A stretch of 64,000 nt of DNA from Cellulomonas flavigena DSM 20109 (GTDB lineage Bacteria; Actinomycetota; Actinomycetes; Actinomycetales; Cellulomonadaceae). Under the pieces are notes generated by a model. That model saw only the letters and a program-made list of their open reading frames with translations, did no database searches and was not told the origin of the DNA. Each line of letters opens with the position of its first letter. The first letter of the stretch is position 1. The stretch covers positions 1,798,001 through 1,862,000 of the forward strand of contig NC_014151.1 of assembly GCF_000092865.1 (NCBI RefSeq). The letters are read 5' to 3'. This document shows, one piece after another, positions 17,501 to 25,579 of the stretch. A program made the translations under genes and the position numbers.

Positions 17501-19515
17501 AGGCGGTCAACCGCGTCGCGGCGCAGCTGACGGACGGGGACGCGTCCAACGGCGAGGCCGACGTGCTCGTCGCCCAGTACCACGAGGGCGCCGGTGCGGG
17601 AACGCCGGACGGTGCGACGCTCGAGGAGGAGGTCGCCGCGGGCGGCGCGTTCGCCGACATCGTCACGGGCACCGACCCGGCGGTGGACGCGATCTTCACG
17701 GGCCACACGCACAAGCAGTACGCGTGGTTCGGGCCGGCAGCCGACGACGCGACGCGGCCGGTCGTGCAGACCGGCTCCTACGGCGAGCTCCTCGGCAAGG
17801 TCGTGCTGACCTACGACCCGGCGACCGACGAGGTCACGGCGGCCACCGCGGAGAACGTCGCGCGGACGACCACCCCCGACGCCGACCTCGTCGCGGCGTA
17901 CCCGCGCGTCGCGGCGGTCGCCGACGTGGTGGCGCAGGCGCTCGCGTACGCCACCGAGGTCGGGTCGCAGCCCGTCGGCTCGGTCACGGCGGACGTGACG
18001 ACGGCGTTCGGCGGCGGCTCGTTCGTCGACGGCGTCTACGTCGGGTCCGCGCCGGGTACGACGACCGGCCGGGACGACCGCAGCCGGGAGTCCACGCTCG
18101 GCTCGCTCGTGGCCGACGCGCTGCTCGAGACCCTCGCGGCGCCCGAGCGCGGCGGCGCGCAGATCGGCGTCGTCAACCCCGGCGGGATGCGCGCGGAGCT
18201 GCTGTACGCGCCCGACGGCACGATCACGTACGCCGAGGCCAACGCGGTGCTGCCGTTCGTCAACAACCTCTGGACCACCACCCTCACGGGCGCCCAGGTG
18301 GTGACGATGCTCGAGCAGCAGTGGCAGACCAACGCGGACGGCACGATCCCGAGCCGGCCGTACCTCCAGCTCGGGCTGAGCGACAACGTGTCCTACACGT
18401 ACGACGCGACGCGCGAGCTGGGCGACCGCGTCACGTCGGTCACCGTCGACGGCGCGCCGATCGACCCGGACGCGGAGTACCGCATCGGGACGTTCTCGTT
18501 CCTGGCGCAGGGCGGGGACAACTTCCGCGTCCTCGCCGAGGGTGCCCGCACGGCCGACTCCGGGTTGATCGACCGGGACGCGTGGGTCGCGTACCTGCAG
18601 GCGCACCCGGGTGTCGCACCGGACTTCGGCGAGCGCGCGGTCGCCGTGCCGGAGCTGGAGCCGGTCATCCCGGGTGGCGAGCTGTCCTTCGAGGTGGGTG
18701 GGCTCAACCTGACGAGCCTCGGGGCACCGCAGAACACCGAGGTCGAGGTGCGGCTGGGTGACGACGTGCTCGGCACCTTCCCGCTCACGCAGGGTGCGTC
18801 CGGGCCGGAGGCGTCCGGCCGGGTGACCGTGGCGGTGCCCGACGGGCTCGAGGCGGGTCGGCACCTGCTCACCGTGGTGGCCTCGCCCAGCGGTACGACC
18901 ACGACGGTGCCGTTCACGGTCGACGAGCGCACCGCGTCCTCGACGACCACGTTGACGGCCTCGCCGTCGAGCCAGGTGTCCGGCACGCGTGGCACGCGTG
19001 TGCGGCTGACGGCGCTCGTCGAGGCACCGGTGGACGCCACGGGTCCCGTGCAGTTCCTGGTGGCCGAGGACGTGCTCGGCACGGCGTCGCTGCGGGACGG
19101 CCGCGCGGTGCTCACGCTGCCGGCGGACACGCCGGCCGGCACGTACGAGGTGGTCGCGCGCTGGGCGGGCGACGACGCGGTGGCGGGCTCGCAGTCCGCG
19201 CCCGTCACGGTGACGGTCGAGCGGGCCACGAGCAGCACGTCGCTCACGGTGCTGCAGTCGCCCCTGCCCCGGCTCGTCCCCTCGGTGTGGGTCGCGACCG
19301 TCGGTCTCGACACCGCGCGGCTTCCGCAGGGCCACGTCGAGCTGCGCGAGGGCGACCGCGTCCTCGCGCGGGCGGACGTGGTGCTCGGCCTGGCGGCGGG
19401 CACGGTGCCGCGCGGGATCGGCTCGGGCACGCACCGTCTCACCGCGGTGTTCGTCCCCGACGCCCCGCAGGACGTCGCCGGCAGCACCAGCAGCGTCGTG
19501 ACGGTGCGCGGCTGA
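14557..19515 (+). CDS. Secreted ExeM/NucH-type nuclease fused to a 5'-nucleotidase, with lamin-tail and Ig-like domains
   Basis: A 1652-residue extracellular enzyme that should degrade DNA or RNA and remove phosphate from the nucleotides. The TTG at 14557 is chosen because GGAGGGG lies 6 bases upstream and a clean signal peptide follows (about 1-31, ending AGAAHA). Then: lamin-tail domain (about 38-180), linker/OB-like region (190-470), endonuclease/exonuclease/phosphatase domain (480-820; SFNVLNYF, LLEIENSA, VGDFNAY, SSDHDPVL), 5'-nucleotidase metallophosphatase (824-1120; NDFHGRI, SAGDN, GNHEFDAG, GHTHKQ) and its C-terminal domain (1130-1360), and Ig-like repeats (1370-1652). No sortase motif, so probably released or loosely wall-bound. 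A PHO-box-like promoter suggests induction by phosphate starvation. Confidence 0.9.
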   Translation: MHARPRPAIGALAALALVLTGGVATAGAAHAAPATTAPLVINEVYGGGGNSGATYDRDFVELYNPTAEPVDTAGWSVQYASAAGAVYQVTPLTGVVPAGGQLLVAQAAGSGGTVTVEGDVVGTIPMSSTSGKVALVAATGALTCAGTCSAAPEVVDLVGYGAANDYAGTGPAPGLTNATSASRDAAHTHTADNAADFTAGTPTPQGLGGGSAPDDGTYTVAEIQGTGTASPLVGATVTTSGVVTAAYPTGGFQGYVIQTPGTGGALDPARNASDAVFVYSSATVGSVTVGDHVEVTGVVSEFNGLTEITVAAGGLRALPDAADVAPLTGSWPATAEGREAIESMLLAPEGHFTVTNTYSTNQYGEVGLAAGTTPLLQPTEVGRPGSPEAAGAVADNAARGVVLDDGATTNFLSSANQSLTPPYLSLENPVRVGAAATFTEPVVVDYRNNSWKLNPTRPYVAGGPAPVTFENDRTPTPAAVGGDVTVASFNVLNYFTTLGADTAACEAYRDRAGDPVTVSTGCAQRGAWDPDDLQRQQDKIVAAIDALDADVVGLLEIENSAVVDGVADEALGTLVDALNAAAGAGTWAFVPSSDELPDVALQDTITNALIYRTASVERTGESRALGTASASGQAFANAREPIAQAFTPVGGGEPVLVVVNHLKSKGSAGPWTGDADTGDGQGASNESRVRQATALRDWVPTVQGDVEAVALVGDFNAYTREDPLQVLYDAGYVDAVETLAPGQWSYSFSGLSGSLDHVLLNEAARARATGADVWEINAEESVALEYSRYNYHGSLFHADDPYRSSDHDPVLVGLSAGESDDGPVDLTFLNINDFHGRIDGNTVKFAGTVEEQRAAAEGPVAFLSAGDNIGASLFASSVQQDQPTIDVLDALDLAASAVGNHEFDAGYQDLVDRVIADGANARFPYLGANVYLEGTATSALDEYALLDMDGVTVGVIGAVTQETPTLVRPDGIAGLEFGDPVEAVNRVAAQLTDGDASNGEADVLVAQYHEGAGAGTPDGATLEEEVAAGGAFADIVTGTDPAVDAIFTGHTHKQYAWFGPAADDATRPVVQTGSYGELLGKVVLTYDPATDEVTAATAENVARTTTPDADLVAAYPRVAAVADVVAQALAYATEVGSQPVGSVTADVTTAFGGGSFVDGVYVGSAPGTTTGRDDRSRESTLGSLVADALLETLAAPERGGAQIGVVNPGGMRAELLYAPDGTITYAEANAVLPFVNNLWTTTLTGAQVVTMLEQQWQTNADGTIPSRPYLQLGLSDNVSYTYDATRELGDRVTSVTVDGAPIDPDAEYRIGTFSFLAQGGDNFRVLAEGARTADSGLIDRDAWVAYLQAHPGVAPDFGERAVAVPELEPVIPGGELSFEVGGLNLTSLGAPQNTEVEVRLGDDVLGTFPLTQGASGPEASGRVTVAVPDGLEAGRHLLTVVASPSGTTTTVPFTVDERTASSTTTLTASPSSQVSGTRGTRVRLTALVEAPVDATGPVQFLVAEDVLGTASLRDGRAVLTLPADTPAGTYEVVARWAGDDAVAGSQSAPVTVTVERATSSTSLTVLQSPLPRLVPSVWVATVGLDTARLPQGHVELREGDRVLARADVVLGLAAGTVPRGIGSGTHRLTAVFVPDAPQDVAGSTSSVVTVRG

Positions 19516-19520
19516 GTCGC

Positions 19521-19559
19521 GACGTGGGCCCGACCGGGTGACCCGGTCGGGCCCACGTC
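19521..19559. terminator. Perfect 39-bp palindromic terminator
   Basis: Two 19-base arms (starting GACGTGGGCCCG and ending CGGGCCCACGTC) mirror each other around one central base, immediately after the nuclease stop. Likely an intrinsic terminator without U-tract. Confidence 0.75.
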
Positions 19560-19592
19560 GGTCCGTGCGCCCGACGGCGCTGCGGCAGGTGC

Positions 19593-19604
19593 CACGATGT
19601 GCGC
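19593..19604 (+). promoter_or_regulatory. Leaderless-type -10 before the YcxB-like gene
   Basis: CACGAT (19593-19598) is followed by 6 bases and the ATG at 19605. Confidence 0.4.
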
Positions 19605-20126
19605 ATGACCGACGACGACGCGAGCACCGACGGCACGGCGCGCTCGCTCACCATGACGGACGAGCTGCTGCGCGCCATGACGCGTGACGTCACGGCCCTC
19701 CTGCTCCGCAGCCGTCAGGCGCTCGGCCTCTGGGCAGGGTTCTTCGCCGTGGTCGTTCCCGTGCTCCTCGTGGTCGCCGCGACCGTGGGCGACACGGATC
19801 TGCTCCTGCTGTACCTCGGGCTCGTCCTGGTGACGGTGGCCGTGCTCGTCGTCGTGCAGGTCCTGGTGACCCGCCGCTCGGTGCGTCGCGCACTGGTCGT
19901 CGCGCTCCCGCAGGGCACGGACGTGCGCGTGGCGGTGACCGGCGAGGAGCTGCAGCAGCGCGGCGCGCTCGGGTCCTCGCAGACGGCGTGGTCCGCGTTC
20001 CGGGACGTCCGCGTGCGCGGCGCGGCGGCGGTGCTGCGGCTGCGCGGCTCGTCCGCGTTCGTCGTCCTGCCGTCCGCCCTGCTCACGGACGCCGACCTCG
20101 CCGTGATCCGAGCCCGCCTGGGCTGA
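19605..20126 (+). CDS. YcxB-like membrane protein
   Basis: A 173-residue protein with a short cytoplasmic N-terminus, two membrane helices (LWAGFFAVVVPVLLVVAA and LLLLYLGLVLVTVAVLVVV) and a small C-terminal cytoplasmic domain containing TAWSAFRDVRVRGAAAVLR and FVVLPSALLTD, the pattern of YcxB-type proteins. Function unknown. The ATG at 19605 is chosen over the GTG at 19599 because of the -10 spacing. It stands alone between two terminators and converges with trpB2. Confidence 0.65.
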   Translation: MTDDDASTDGTARSLTMTDELLRAMTRDVTALLLRSRQALGLWAGFFAVVVPVLLVVAATVGDTDLLLLYLGLVLVTVAVLVVVQVLVTRRSVRRALVVALPQGTDVRVAVTGEELQQRGALGSSQTAWSAFRDVRVRGAAAVLRLRGSSAFVVLPSALLTDADLAVIRARLG

Positions 20127-20176
20127 CGCCCGGTCGGCGGGTCCTCGGGTCGTCACGGCGCCTCCCAGGAGCGGGA

Positions 20177-20203
20177 CCGACCCACCGCGGAGCGGGTGGT
20201 CGG
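20177..20203. terminator. Possible shared terminator between convergent genes
   Basis: CCGACC/GGTCGG and CCGC/GCGG stems with a 2-base internal mismatch and 3-base loop lie between the convergent YcxB-like gene and trpB2. Confidence 0.4.
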
Positions 20204-20230
20204 CCCCGTTCCCGGGACGGCCGGGTGGTC

Positions 20231-21541
20231 TCAGACGAAGTCGTGGTACGCGGGCAGGTCGAGCACGCCGTTGCCCGAGAGCCCGATGACGATCGTCTCG
20301 TCGGTCGTGGCGGCGCGCGCGTGCGCGATCGCCCCGGCGACCGCGTGTGTCGACTCGGGCGCCGGGATGATCCCCTCGGCGCGCGCGAACTCGATGCCCG
20401 CGGCGAACGCGTCCTCCTGCTCGACCGCGATCGCCTCCATCAGCCCCAGCGCGTAGGCGTGCGACACCATCGGCGCCATGCCGTGGTAGCGCAGGCCGCC
20501 CGCGTGGATGGGCGGCGGGACGAAGTCCTTGCCGAGCGTGTGCATCTTCAGCAGCGGCGTGAGACCCGCGACGTCGCCGAAGTCGTACCGGTACTCGCCC
20601 TGCGTCATCGACGGGCACGCCGCCGGCTCGCACGCGACGACGCGCGTCGTGGCGCCGTCGCGCAGGTTGCGGCCGATGAACGGGAACGACAGCCCGCCCA
20701 GGTTCGACCCGCCGCCGGCGCAGCCGAACACGACGTCCGCGGTCTCGCCGATCTCGTCGAGCTGCGTGAGTGCCTCCTGCCCGATCACGCTCTGGTGCAG
20801 CAGCACGTGGTTGAGCACCGACCCGAGCGCGTAGTGCGCCTTGGGGTCCTGTGCCGCGACCTCGACCGCCTCGCTGATCGCCATCCCCAGGGAGCCCGTG
20901 GTGGTGGGGTCGGCGGCGAGCATGGCGCGCCCCGCCGCGGTGAGGTCCGAGGGCGACGGGTGGCACGTCGCGCCGTACGTCTCCATCTGCATGCGACGGT
21001 ACGGCTTGGCGTCGTACGACGCACGGACCTGCCACACCTCGAGGTCCAGGCCCAGGAGCGAGCATGCCATCGACAGCGACGCACCCCACTGGCCGGCGCC
21101 CGTCTCGGTCGTGAGCCTGGTGATGCCCTCGACGGCGTTGTAGTAGGCCTGGGCCACAGCCGTGTTGGGCTTGTGCGACCCGGCGGGCGAGACGCCCTCG
21201 TACTTGTAGTAGATCCTCGCGGGGGTGCCGAGCGCGCGCTCCAGGCGCAGCGCCCGCACGAGCGGTGACGGCCGCCACAGCGCGTAGATCTCCCGCACGG
21301 TCTGCGGGATCTCGACCCAGCGCTCGGTGGAGACCTCCTGGCCGATGAGCGCCATGGGGAACAGCGGTGCGAGGTCCTCCGGGGTGAGGGGCTCGCGCGT
21401 GCCGGGGTGCAGCGCGGGCGGGCACGGCTCGGGCAGGTCGGCGGCGAGGTTGTACCAGTGGGTCGGCACGGCCGAGGGCACCACGGTGCCGACCGGGTCG
21501 GTCAGGGCAGCGGGTCGGGGCGTGTCGGGGGAGGTGGTCAT
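20231..21541 (-). CDS. trpB2: TrpB2-type tryptophan synthase beta-like PLP enzyme
   Basis: A fold-type II PLP enzyme of the TrpB2 group: about 436 residues, longer at the N-terminus than TrpB1 ([21 protein letters not shown] is typical). The PLP lysine is Lys124 in [11 protein letters not shown], and the phosphate-binding loop is [11 protein letters not shown]. TrpB2 enzymes condense indole with serine or O-phosphoserine, often without TrpA; no trpA or other trp gene is nearby. The ATG at 21541 has GAGG 5 bases upstream. It may act as indole salvage, but the real substrate is uncertain. Confidence 0.88.
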   Translation of the reverse strand: MTTSPDTPRPAALTDPVGTVVPSAVPTHWYNLAADLPEPCPPALHPGTREPLTPEDLAPLFPMALIGQEVSTERWVEIPQTVREIYALWRPSPLVRALRLERALGTPARIYYKYEGVSPAGSHKPNTAVAQAYYNAVEGITRLTTETGAGQWGASLSMACSLLGLDLEVWQVRASYDAKPYRRMQMETYGATCHPSPSDLTAAGRAMLAADPTTTGSLGMAISEAVEVAAQDPKAHYALGSVLNHVLLHQSVIGQEALTQLDEIGETADVVFGCAGGGSNLGGLSFPFIGRNLRDGATTRVVACEPAACPSMTQGEYRYDFGDVAGLTPLLKMHTLGKDFVPPPIHAGGLRYHGMAPMVSHAYALGLMEAIAVEQEDAFAAGIEFARAEGIIPAPESTHAVAGAIAHARAATTDETIVIGLSGNGVLDLPAYHDFV

Positions 21542-21696
21542 GTCGCCTCGCAGGTTCGGGCGCTCGCGCGCGCGGCATCGGTGCCGGGGGCGCCGCGTCG
21601 TCTCCGCCGTCGGCGACCCGCAGCGCGAGCGTAACCGCCGCACCCTCGTGGCCTGTGGCGCCGTTGGTCCCATGGGGTGACCCGCAGGGTGGGAGT

Positions 21697-21720
21697 CCGC
21701 CACGCGAGACCGCGTGGCGG
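21697..21720. repeat. Perfect inverted repeat ahead of the thi promoter
   Basis: CCGCCACGCG (21697-21706) and CGCGTGGCGG (21711-21720) flank AGAC. It lies 20 bases upstream of the candidate thi -10, in the divergent gap to trpB2, so it could be an operator or a terminator of antisense transcription. Confidence 0.4.
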
Positions 21721-21739
21721 ACCGCCCTGGCGCGGGGTC

Positions 21740-21745
21740 TAGGGT
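21740..21745 (+). promoter_or_regulatory. Candidate -10 of the thi operon
   Basis: TAGGGT lies just ahead of the TPP aptamer, so transcription would begin almost at the riboswitch. No convincing -35. Confidence 0.5.
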
Positions 21746-21752
21746 CGGGACC

Positions 21753-21834
21753 GAGACACGGGGTGCCCTGTACCGAGCAGGGCTGAGATCACACCCGTCG
21801 AACCTGATCTCGTTCGTACGAGCGAAGGGATGTC
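21753..21834 (+). promoter_or_regulatory. TPP riboswitch (THI element)
   Basis: The conserved THI-box pieces are all present in order: ACACGGGGTGCCC, GGGCTGAGATCACACCCG, CGAACCTGATCT and GCGAAGGGATGTC. GACA (21755-21758) can close with TGTC (21831-21834) as P1. The only Shine-Dalgarno-like sequence for thiM, AAGGGA (21825-21830), is part of the aptamer itself, 8 bases before the ATG. Binding of thiamine pyrophosphate would thus hide the ribosome site directly. The riboswitch class is certain; the mechanism is inferred. Confidence 0.93.
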
Positions 21835-21838
21835 CTCC

Positions 21839-22678
21839 ATGACGTCTGCCCTCCCTGCCCACCCTGCCGATCTCGCGGTGGCGTGCGGCGCCGCCCTCGA
21901 CGACCTGCGGACGCGTACACCGCTGGTCCAGTGCCTCACCAACGAGGTGACGACCAACCTCGTCGCCAACGCGCTGCTCGCCGTCGGCGCCTCACCGGCG
22001 ATGGCGAGCGTGCCGGGTGAGGCCGAGGAGCTCGCGGGCGCGGCCGGTGCCGTGCTCGTGAACCTCGGCACGCCCGGACCCGACCAGCGCGCGAGCATGG
22101 GCGCGACCGTCGCCGCTGCCTCCGGGGCCGGTGTGCCGTGGGTCCTCGACCCCGTCGCCGTCGGCGTGCTCGCCGTGCGCACGCGGCTCGCGGGCCACCT
22201 GCTGGCCGAGCGACCCGCGGTGGTCCGGGGCAACGCGAGCGAGGTGCGTGCGCTCGCGGGCTTCGTGTCCGCAGGACGTGGCGTGGACGCGCGCGACGAC
22301 GTGGAGGCCGCGGCCGACGCGGCCGACGCGCTCGCCCGGCTCACCGGCGGGGCCGTCGCGGTCTCGGGGCCGGTCGACCTCGTGAGCGACGCGCGGGGCC
22401 AGGTGCGCCTGGCCGTCGGCGACCCCCTGCTCACGGCGGTCACGGGCGCCGGGTGCGCGCTCGGCGGGCTCGTCGCGGCGTTCACCGCGGTGGCGCCGGC
22501 CCGCACGGCGGCCGTCGCGGCGACGACCGCCCTGGGTCTCGCGGCCGAGCGGGCCGCGCGAGGCGCACGCGGCCCCGCGTCGTTCCAGGTCGGTCTCGTC
22601 GACGAGCTGTACCGGCTGACGCCCGCGGACCTCGCGGCACGTGTCGGGACGGCGCAGCAGGTGGGGGTGCCGGCATGA
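21839..22678 (+). CDS. thiM: Hydroxyethylthiazole kinase
   Basis: Phosphorylates the thiazole alcohol for thiamine salvage. The 279-residue protein has [37 protein letters not shown] and the ATP/active-site motif [13 protein letters not shown], all typical. The ATG at 21839 is chosen since the ATG at 21830 lies inside the riboswitch. Its stop overlaps thiE by 4 bases. Confidence 0.94.
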   Translation: MTSALPAHPADLAVACGAALDDLRTRTPLVQCLTNEVTTNLVANALLAVGASPAMASVPGEAEELAGAAGAVLVNLGTPGPDQRASMGATVAAASGAGVPWVLDPVAVGVLAVRTRLAGHLLAERPAVVRGNASEVRALAGFVSAGRGVDARDDVEAAADAADALARLTGGAVAVSGPVDLVSDARGQVRLAVGDPLLTAVTGAGCALGGLVAAFTAVAPARTAAVAATTALGLAAERAARGARGPASFQVGLVDELYRLTPADLAARVGTAQQVGVPA

Positions 22679-23340
22679 GCGCGCTGCCCTGCGGGATCTA
22701 CCTCGTCCTCGACGCCGACGTGTGCACCCGCGCCGGGCACGACCCTGCAGGGGTCGCGGTCGCGGCGGTGCGCGCAGGCGTCGGCACCGTGCAGGTACGC
22801 GCCAAGCGCGCGGGCGTGCGCGACCTCGTCGCCCTGACGGTGGCGGTCGCGGACGCGCTGCGCGGGTCGCCGCCGGCCGCTCTCGTCGTCGACGACCGCG
22901 TCGACGTCGCCCTGGCCGCCCGGGCGCGCGGTGCCCGGGTCGACGGCGTGCACGTCGGACGTCACGACCTCGAGACCGCCGACGCCCGCGCGCTGCTCGG
23001 CCCCGACGCGCTGGTCGGGGTGTCGGCGGCGCGGCCCGAGCACATGGCGGCCGCGGTCGGTGCCGACCACGTCGGTAGTGGTCCGGTGCGGCTCACGCCC
23101 ACCAAGCCGGAGGCGGGGCCGGCGATCGGGTTCGACGGGCTGCGGGCGGCCGTGGTCGCGGCCGACGGGCGCCCCGTCGTCGCGATCGGGGGGCTCGGCG
23201 CCGCCGACGCCCCCGCGCTGCGCGCCGCGGGCGTCCACGCGATGGCGGTGGTGAGCGCGGTGTGCGCGGCACCCGACCCCGGCGGCGCCGCCGCACGGCT
23301 GGTCGCGGCGTGGCAGCAGGTCCCGGCGGTGGCCCGGTGA
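22675..23340 (+). CDS. thiE: Thiamine phosphate synthase
   Basis: Joins HMP pyrophosphate with thiazole phosphate to make thiamine monophosphate. A 221-residue (beta/alpha)8 protein with VQVRAKRAGVRDL, ALVVDDRVDVALAA, VDGVHVGRHDL (substrate phosphate and Mg site), DHVGSGPVRLTPTKP and AIGGLGA. Overlaps thiM and thiD/tenA by 4 bases at each end, so all three are translationally coupled. Confidence 0.94.
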   Translation: MSALPCGIYLVLDADVCTRAGHDPAGVAVAAVRAGVGTVQVRAKRAGVRDLVALTVAVADALRGSPPAALVVDDRVDVALAARARGARVDGVHVGRHDLETADARALLGPDALVGVSAARPEHMAAAVGADHVGSGPVRLTPTKPEAGPAIGFDGLRAAVVAADGRPVVAIGGLGAADAPALRAAGVHAMAVVSAVCAAPDPGGAAARLVAAWQQVPAVAR

Positions 23341-24836
23341 GCGCCGCGAGCCGCGTCCGGGTCCTCTCGGTCGCGGGCACGGACCCGACCGGTGGTGCCG
23401 GCGTGCACGCCGACCTCAAGTCGTTCGCGGCGCACGGCGCGTACGGCATGGCGGTCGTCACGGCGCTCGTCGCGCAGAACACGCACGGCGTGCGTGCGGT
23501 GCACGTGCCCGACGTGACCTTCCTGCGTGCCCAGCTCGACGCGGTGAGCGACGACGTGACGGTCGACGCCGTGAAGATCGGCATGCTGGGCACGCGCGCT
23601 GTCGCCGACGAGGTCGCGTCGTGGCTGACCCGCACGCGGCCGCCCGTGGTCGTGCTCGACCCGGTGATGGTCGCGACGAGCGGGGACCGGCTGCTCGACG
23701 CCGATGCCGAGCACGCCGTGCGCGCGCTCGTCGCGCACGCCGACCTCGTGACGCCCAATCTCCCGGAGCTCGGGGTGCTGCTCGGCGAGCCGACGGCCAC
23801 GACGTGGACGGACGCCGTCCGCCAGGCGCGCCGGCTCGCGCGTGACGCGGGCGTCACGGTGCTGCTCAAGGGCGGTCACCTCGACGGCGACGCGAGCCCC
23901 GACGCCGTCGTCGACGCGACGACCGTCACGGAGCTGGACGCGCCGCGCGTCGCGACGACGAGCACGCACGGCACGGGGTGCTCGCTGTCCGCCGCGGTCG
24001 CGGCGCTGCGTCCGCGGCGCCCGGACTGGGTCACGGCCGTGCGTGAGGCCAAGGAGTGGCTGACGGGGGCCATCGCCGCGGGCGAGGCGCTCGCCGTCGG
24101 CTCGGGCCGCGGGCCGGTCGACCACCTGCACCACGCGCCCGGCCTGGGCGCGCGCCCGTTCAGCGCCGAGGCGTGGGACCACGTGGCCGACCTGCGAGCC
24201 GCGTGCGACGACCTGCCGTTCGTGCGCGGGCTCGCGGACGGGACGCTGCGGGTGGAGGAGTTCGAGCAGTACCTGTACCAGGACGCGCTGTACCTCGCGC
24301 AGTACTCACGCGTCCTCGCGCGGGCCAGCCAGCTGGCGACCGAGCCCGCGGCGCAGGCGTTCTTCGCACGTGGCGCGTCGCGCTGCCTCGAGGTCGAGAC
24401 GCGCCTGCACGAGGACCGTCTGGCCCGCGCCGGGCACCGGTGGTCCGGCCCGGCGAGCACCGCCACCACCGCGTACGTCGACCACCTGCTCGCGGTGGCG
24501 GCCACGGGCTCGTACGCCGAGGTGGTCGCCGCGGTGCTGCCGTGCTACTGGCTCTACGCCGACATCGGGGCGCGCGTCCTGGCGCGTGCGGGCGACCTCT
24601 CCACCCACCCGTACCGCGACTGGGTCGGCACGTACGGCGACCCGGAGTTCGCCGCCGCGACGGCCGACGCGTGCGCGTTCGCGGACGCGGCCGCCCGGGA
24701 CGTCGGGGCCGGGACGCGTGCGCGCATGCTCGCGGCGTTCACGACGTCGTGCGCGCACGAGGTGGCGTTCTTCGACCAGGTGCGGGCCGGCGCCGGGCGC
24801 GGCGCCCCGGTGGCGGTGGGGGCCGCGTCCGCCTGA
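23337..24836 (+). CDS. thiD: ThiD-TenA fusion: HMP(-P) kinase with C-terminal TenA domain
   Basis: One 499-residue protein carries two activities. Residues 1-255 are ThiD, which phosphorylates HMP and HMP-P (VLSVAGTDPTGGAGVHADLK, VKIGMLG, VVLDPVMVATSG, TSTHGTGCSLSAAVAA). Residues 270-499 are a TenA/THI-4 domain that salvages pyrimidine from degraded thiamine (FVRGLADGTLRVEEFEQYLYQDALYL, LPCYWLYADIG, HEVAFFDQV). Similar fusions are known in actinobacteria and, in other order, in yeast Thi20. The GTG at 23337 overlaps thiE. With thiM and thiE under the riboswitch, this makes a salvage unit; thiC and thiG are not here. Confidence 0.93.
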   Translation: MSAASRVRVLSVAGTDPTGGAGVHADLKSFAAHGAYGMAVVTALVAQNTHGVRAVHVPDVTFLRAQLDAVSDDVTVDAVKIGMLGTRAVADEVASWLTRTRPPVVVLDPVMVATSGDRLLDADAEHAVRALVAHADLVTPNLPELGVLLGEPTATTWTDAVRQARRLARDAGVTVLLKGGHLDGDASPDAVVDATTVTELDAPRVATTSTHGTGCSLSAAVAALRPRRPDWVTAVREAKEWLTGAIAAGEALAVGSGRGPVDHLHHAPGLGARPFSAEAWDHVADLRAACDDLPFVRGLADGTLRVEEFEQYLYQDALYLAQYSRVLARASQLATEPAAQAFFARGASRCLEVETRLHEDRLARAGHRWSGPASTATTAYVDHLLAVAATGSYAEVVAAVLPCYWLYADIGARVLARAGDLSTHPYRDWVGTYGDPEFAAATADACAFADAAARDVGAGTRARMLAAFTTSCAHEVAFFDQVRAGAGRGAPVAVGAASA

Positions 24837-24889
24837 GGACCGCCGCAGGGGTGTCGCACCGAGCGTCGGTCGTGGCAGGGTGTGGCGCC

Positions 24890-25558
24890 GTGACCCCCAC
24901 GACGACGCCCGGGACGACGTCCGCAGCACCGCGCCCGGTCTGGGCCGACGTGACCGCCGTCGTGCTCGACGTCGGCGAGACGCTCGTCGACGAGTCGCGC
25001 CTGTGGCTGCGGGCGGCGCAGGAGGTCGGCGTCACCCCGCTGACGCTCATGGCGGTCCTCGGCGCGCTGACCGAGCGCGGTGAGCCGCACCACCACGTGT
25101 GGGAGGCGGTCGGTGTCGAGCCGCCGACGACCCCGTCGGAGATCCTGCCCGAGGACCTGTACCCCGACGCGCTGCCGGCGCTGGGTGCGCTGCGCGCGGC
25201 CGGCTACGTGGTCGCCGTCGCGGGGAACCAGCCGGCACGAGCGGAGCAGCAGCTCCGGGAGGCCGGGGTCGAGGTCGACATGATCGCGACGTCGGCGCGC
25301 TGGGGAGTCGCGAAGCCGTCGCCGGCGTTCTTCGCGCGCGTCGTCACGGACCTCGGGCTCACGCCGGCCGACGTGCTGTACGTCGGTGACCGTCTCGACA
25401 ACGACGTCCTGCCGGCGCGTGCCCTCGGGATGCGCACGGCGTTCGTGCGACGCGGACCGTGGGGTCACGTGCAGGCGCGGCGTCCGGACGCAGCGCTCGC
25501 GGACGTCCGGGTCGGCTCGTTGCGTGAGCTCGCCGCGCGCATGCTCGGCGTGGGTTGA
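24890..25558 (+). CDS. HAD-family hydrolase
   Basis: A 222-residue haloacid-dehalogenase-type phosphatase. Motif I is VVLDVGETLVD (nucleophile Asp27), motif II lies around VAVAGNQPARA, motif III is WGVAKPSPAFF (Lys) and motif IV is YVGDRLDNDVLPA. A helical cap sits between motifs I and II. The GTG at 24890 gives a normal length. It follows the thi operon after 53 bases with a CAGGGT hexamer 8 bases before the start, so it may have its own promoter. A role as thiamine monophosphate phosphatase would fit the neighbours but is only a guess; the substrate is unknown. Confidence 0.8.
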   Translation: MTPTTTPGTTSAAPRPVWADVTAVVLDVGETLVDESRLWLRAAQEVGVTPLTLMAVLGALTERGEPHHHVWEAVGVEPPTTPSEILPEDLYPDALPALGALRAAGYVVAVAGNQPARAEQQLREAGVEVDMIATSARWGVAKPSPAFFARVVTDLGLTPADVLYVGDRLDNDVLPARALGMRTAFVRRGPWGHVQARRPDAALADVRVGSLRELAARMLGVG

Positions 25559-25579
25559 GGCCGGGCGGACCGGTCACCG

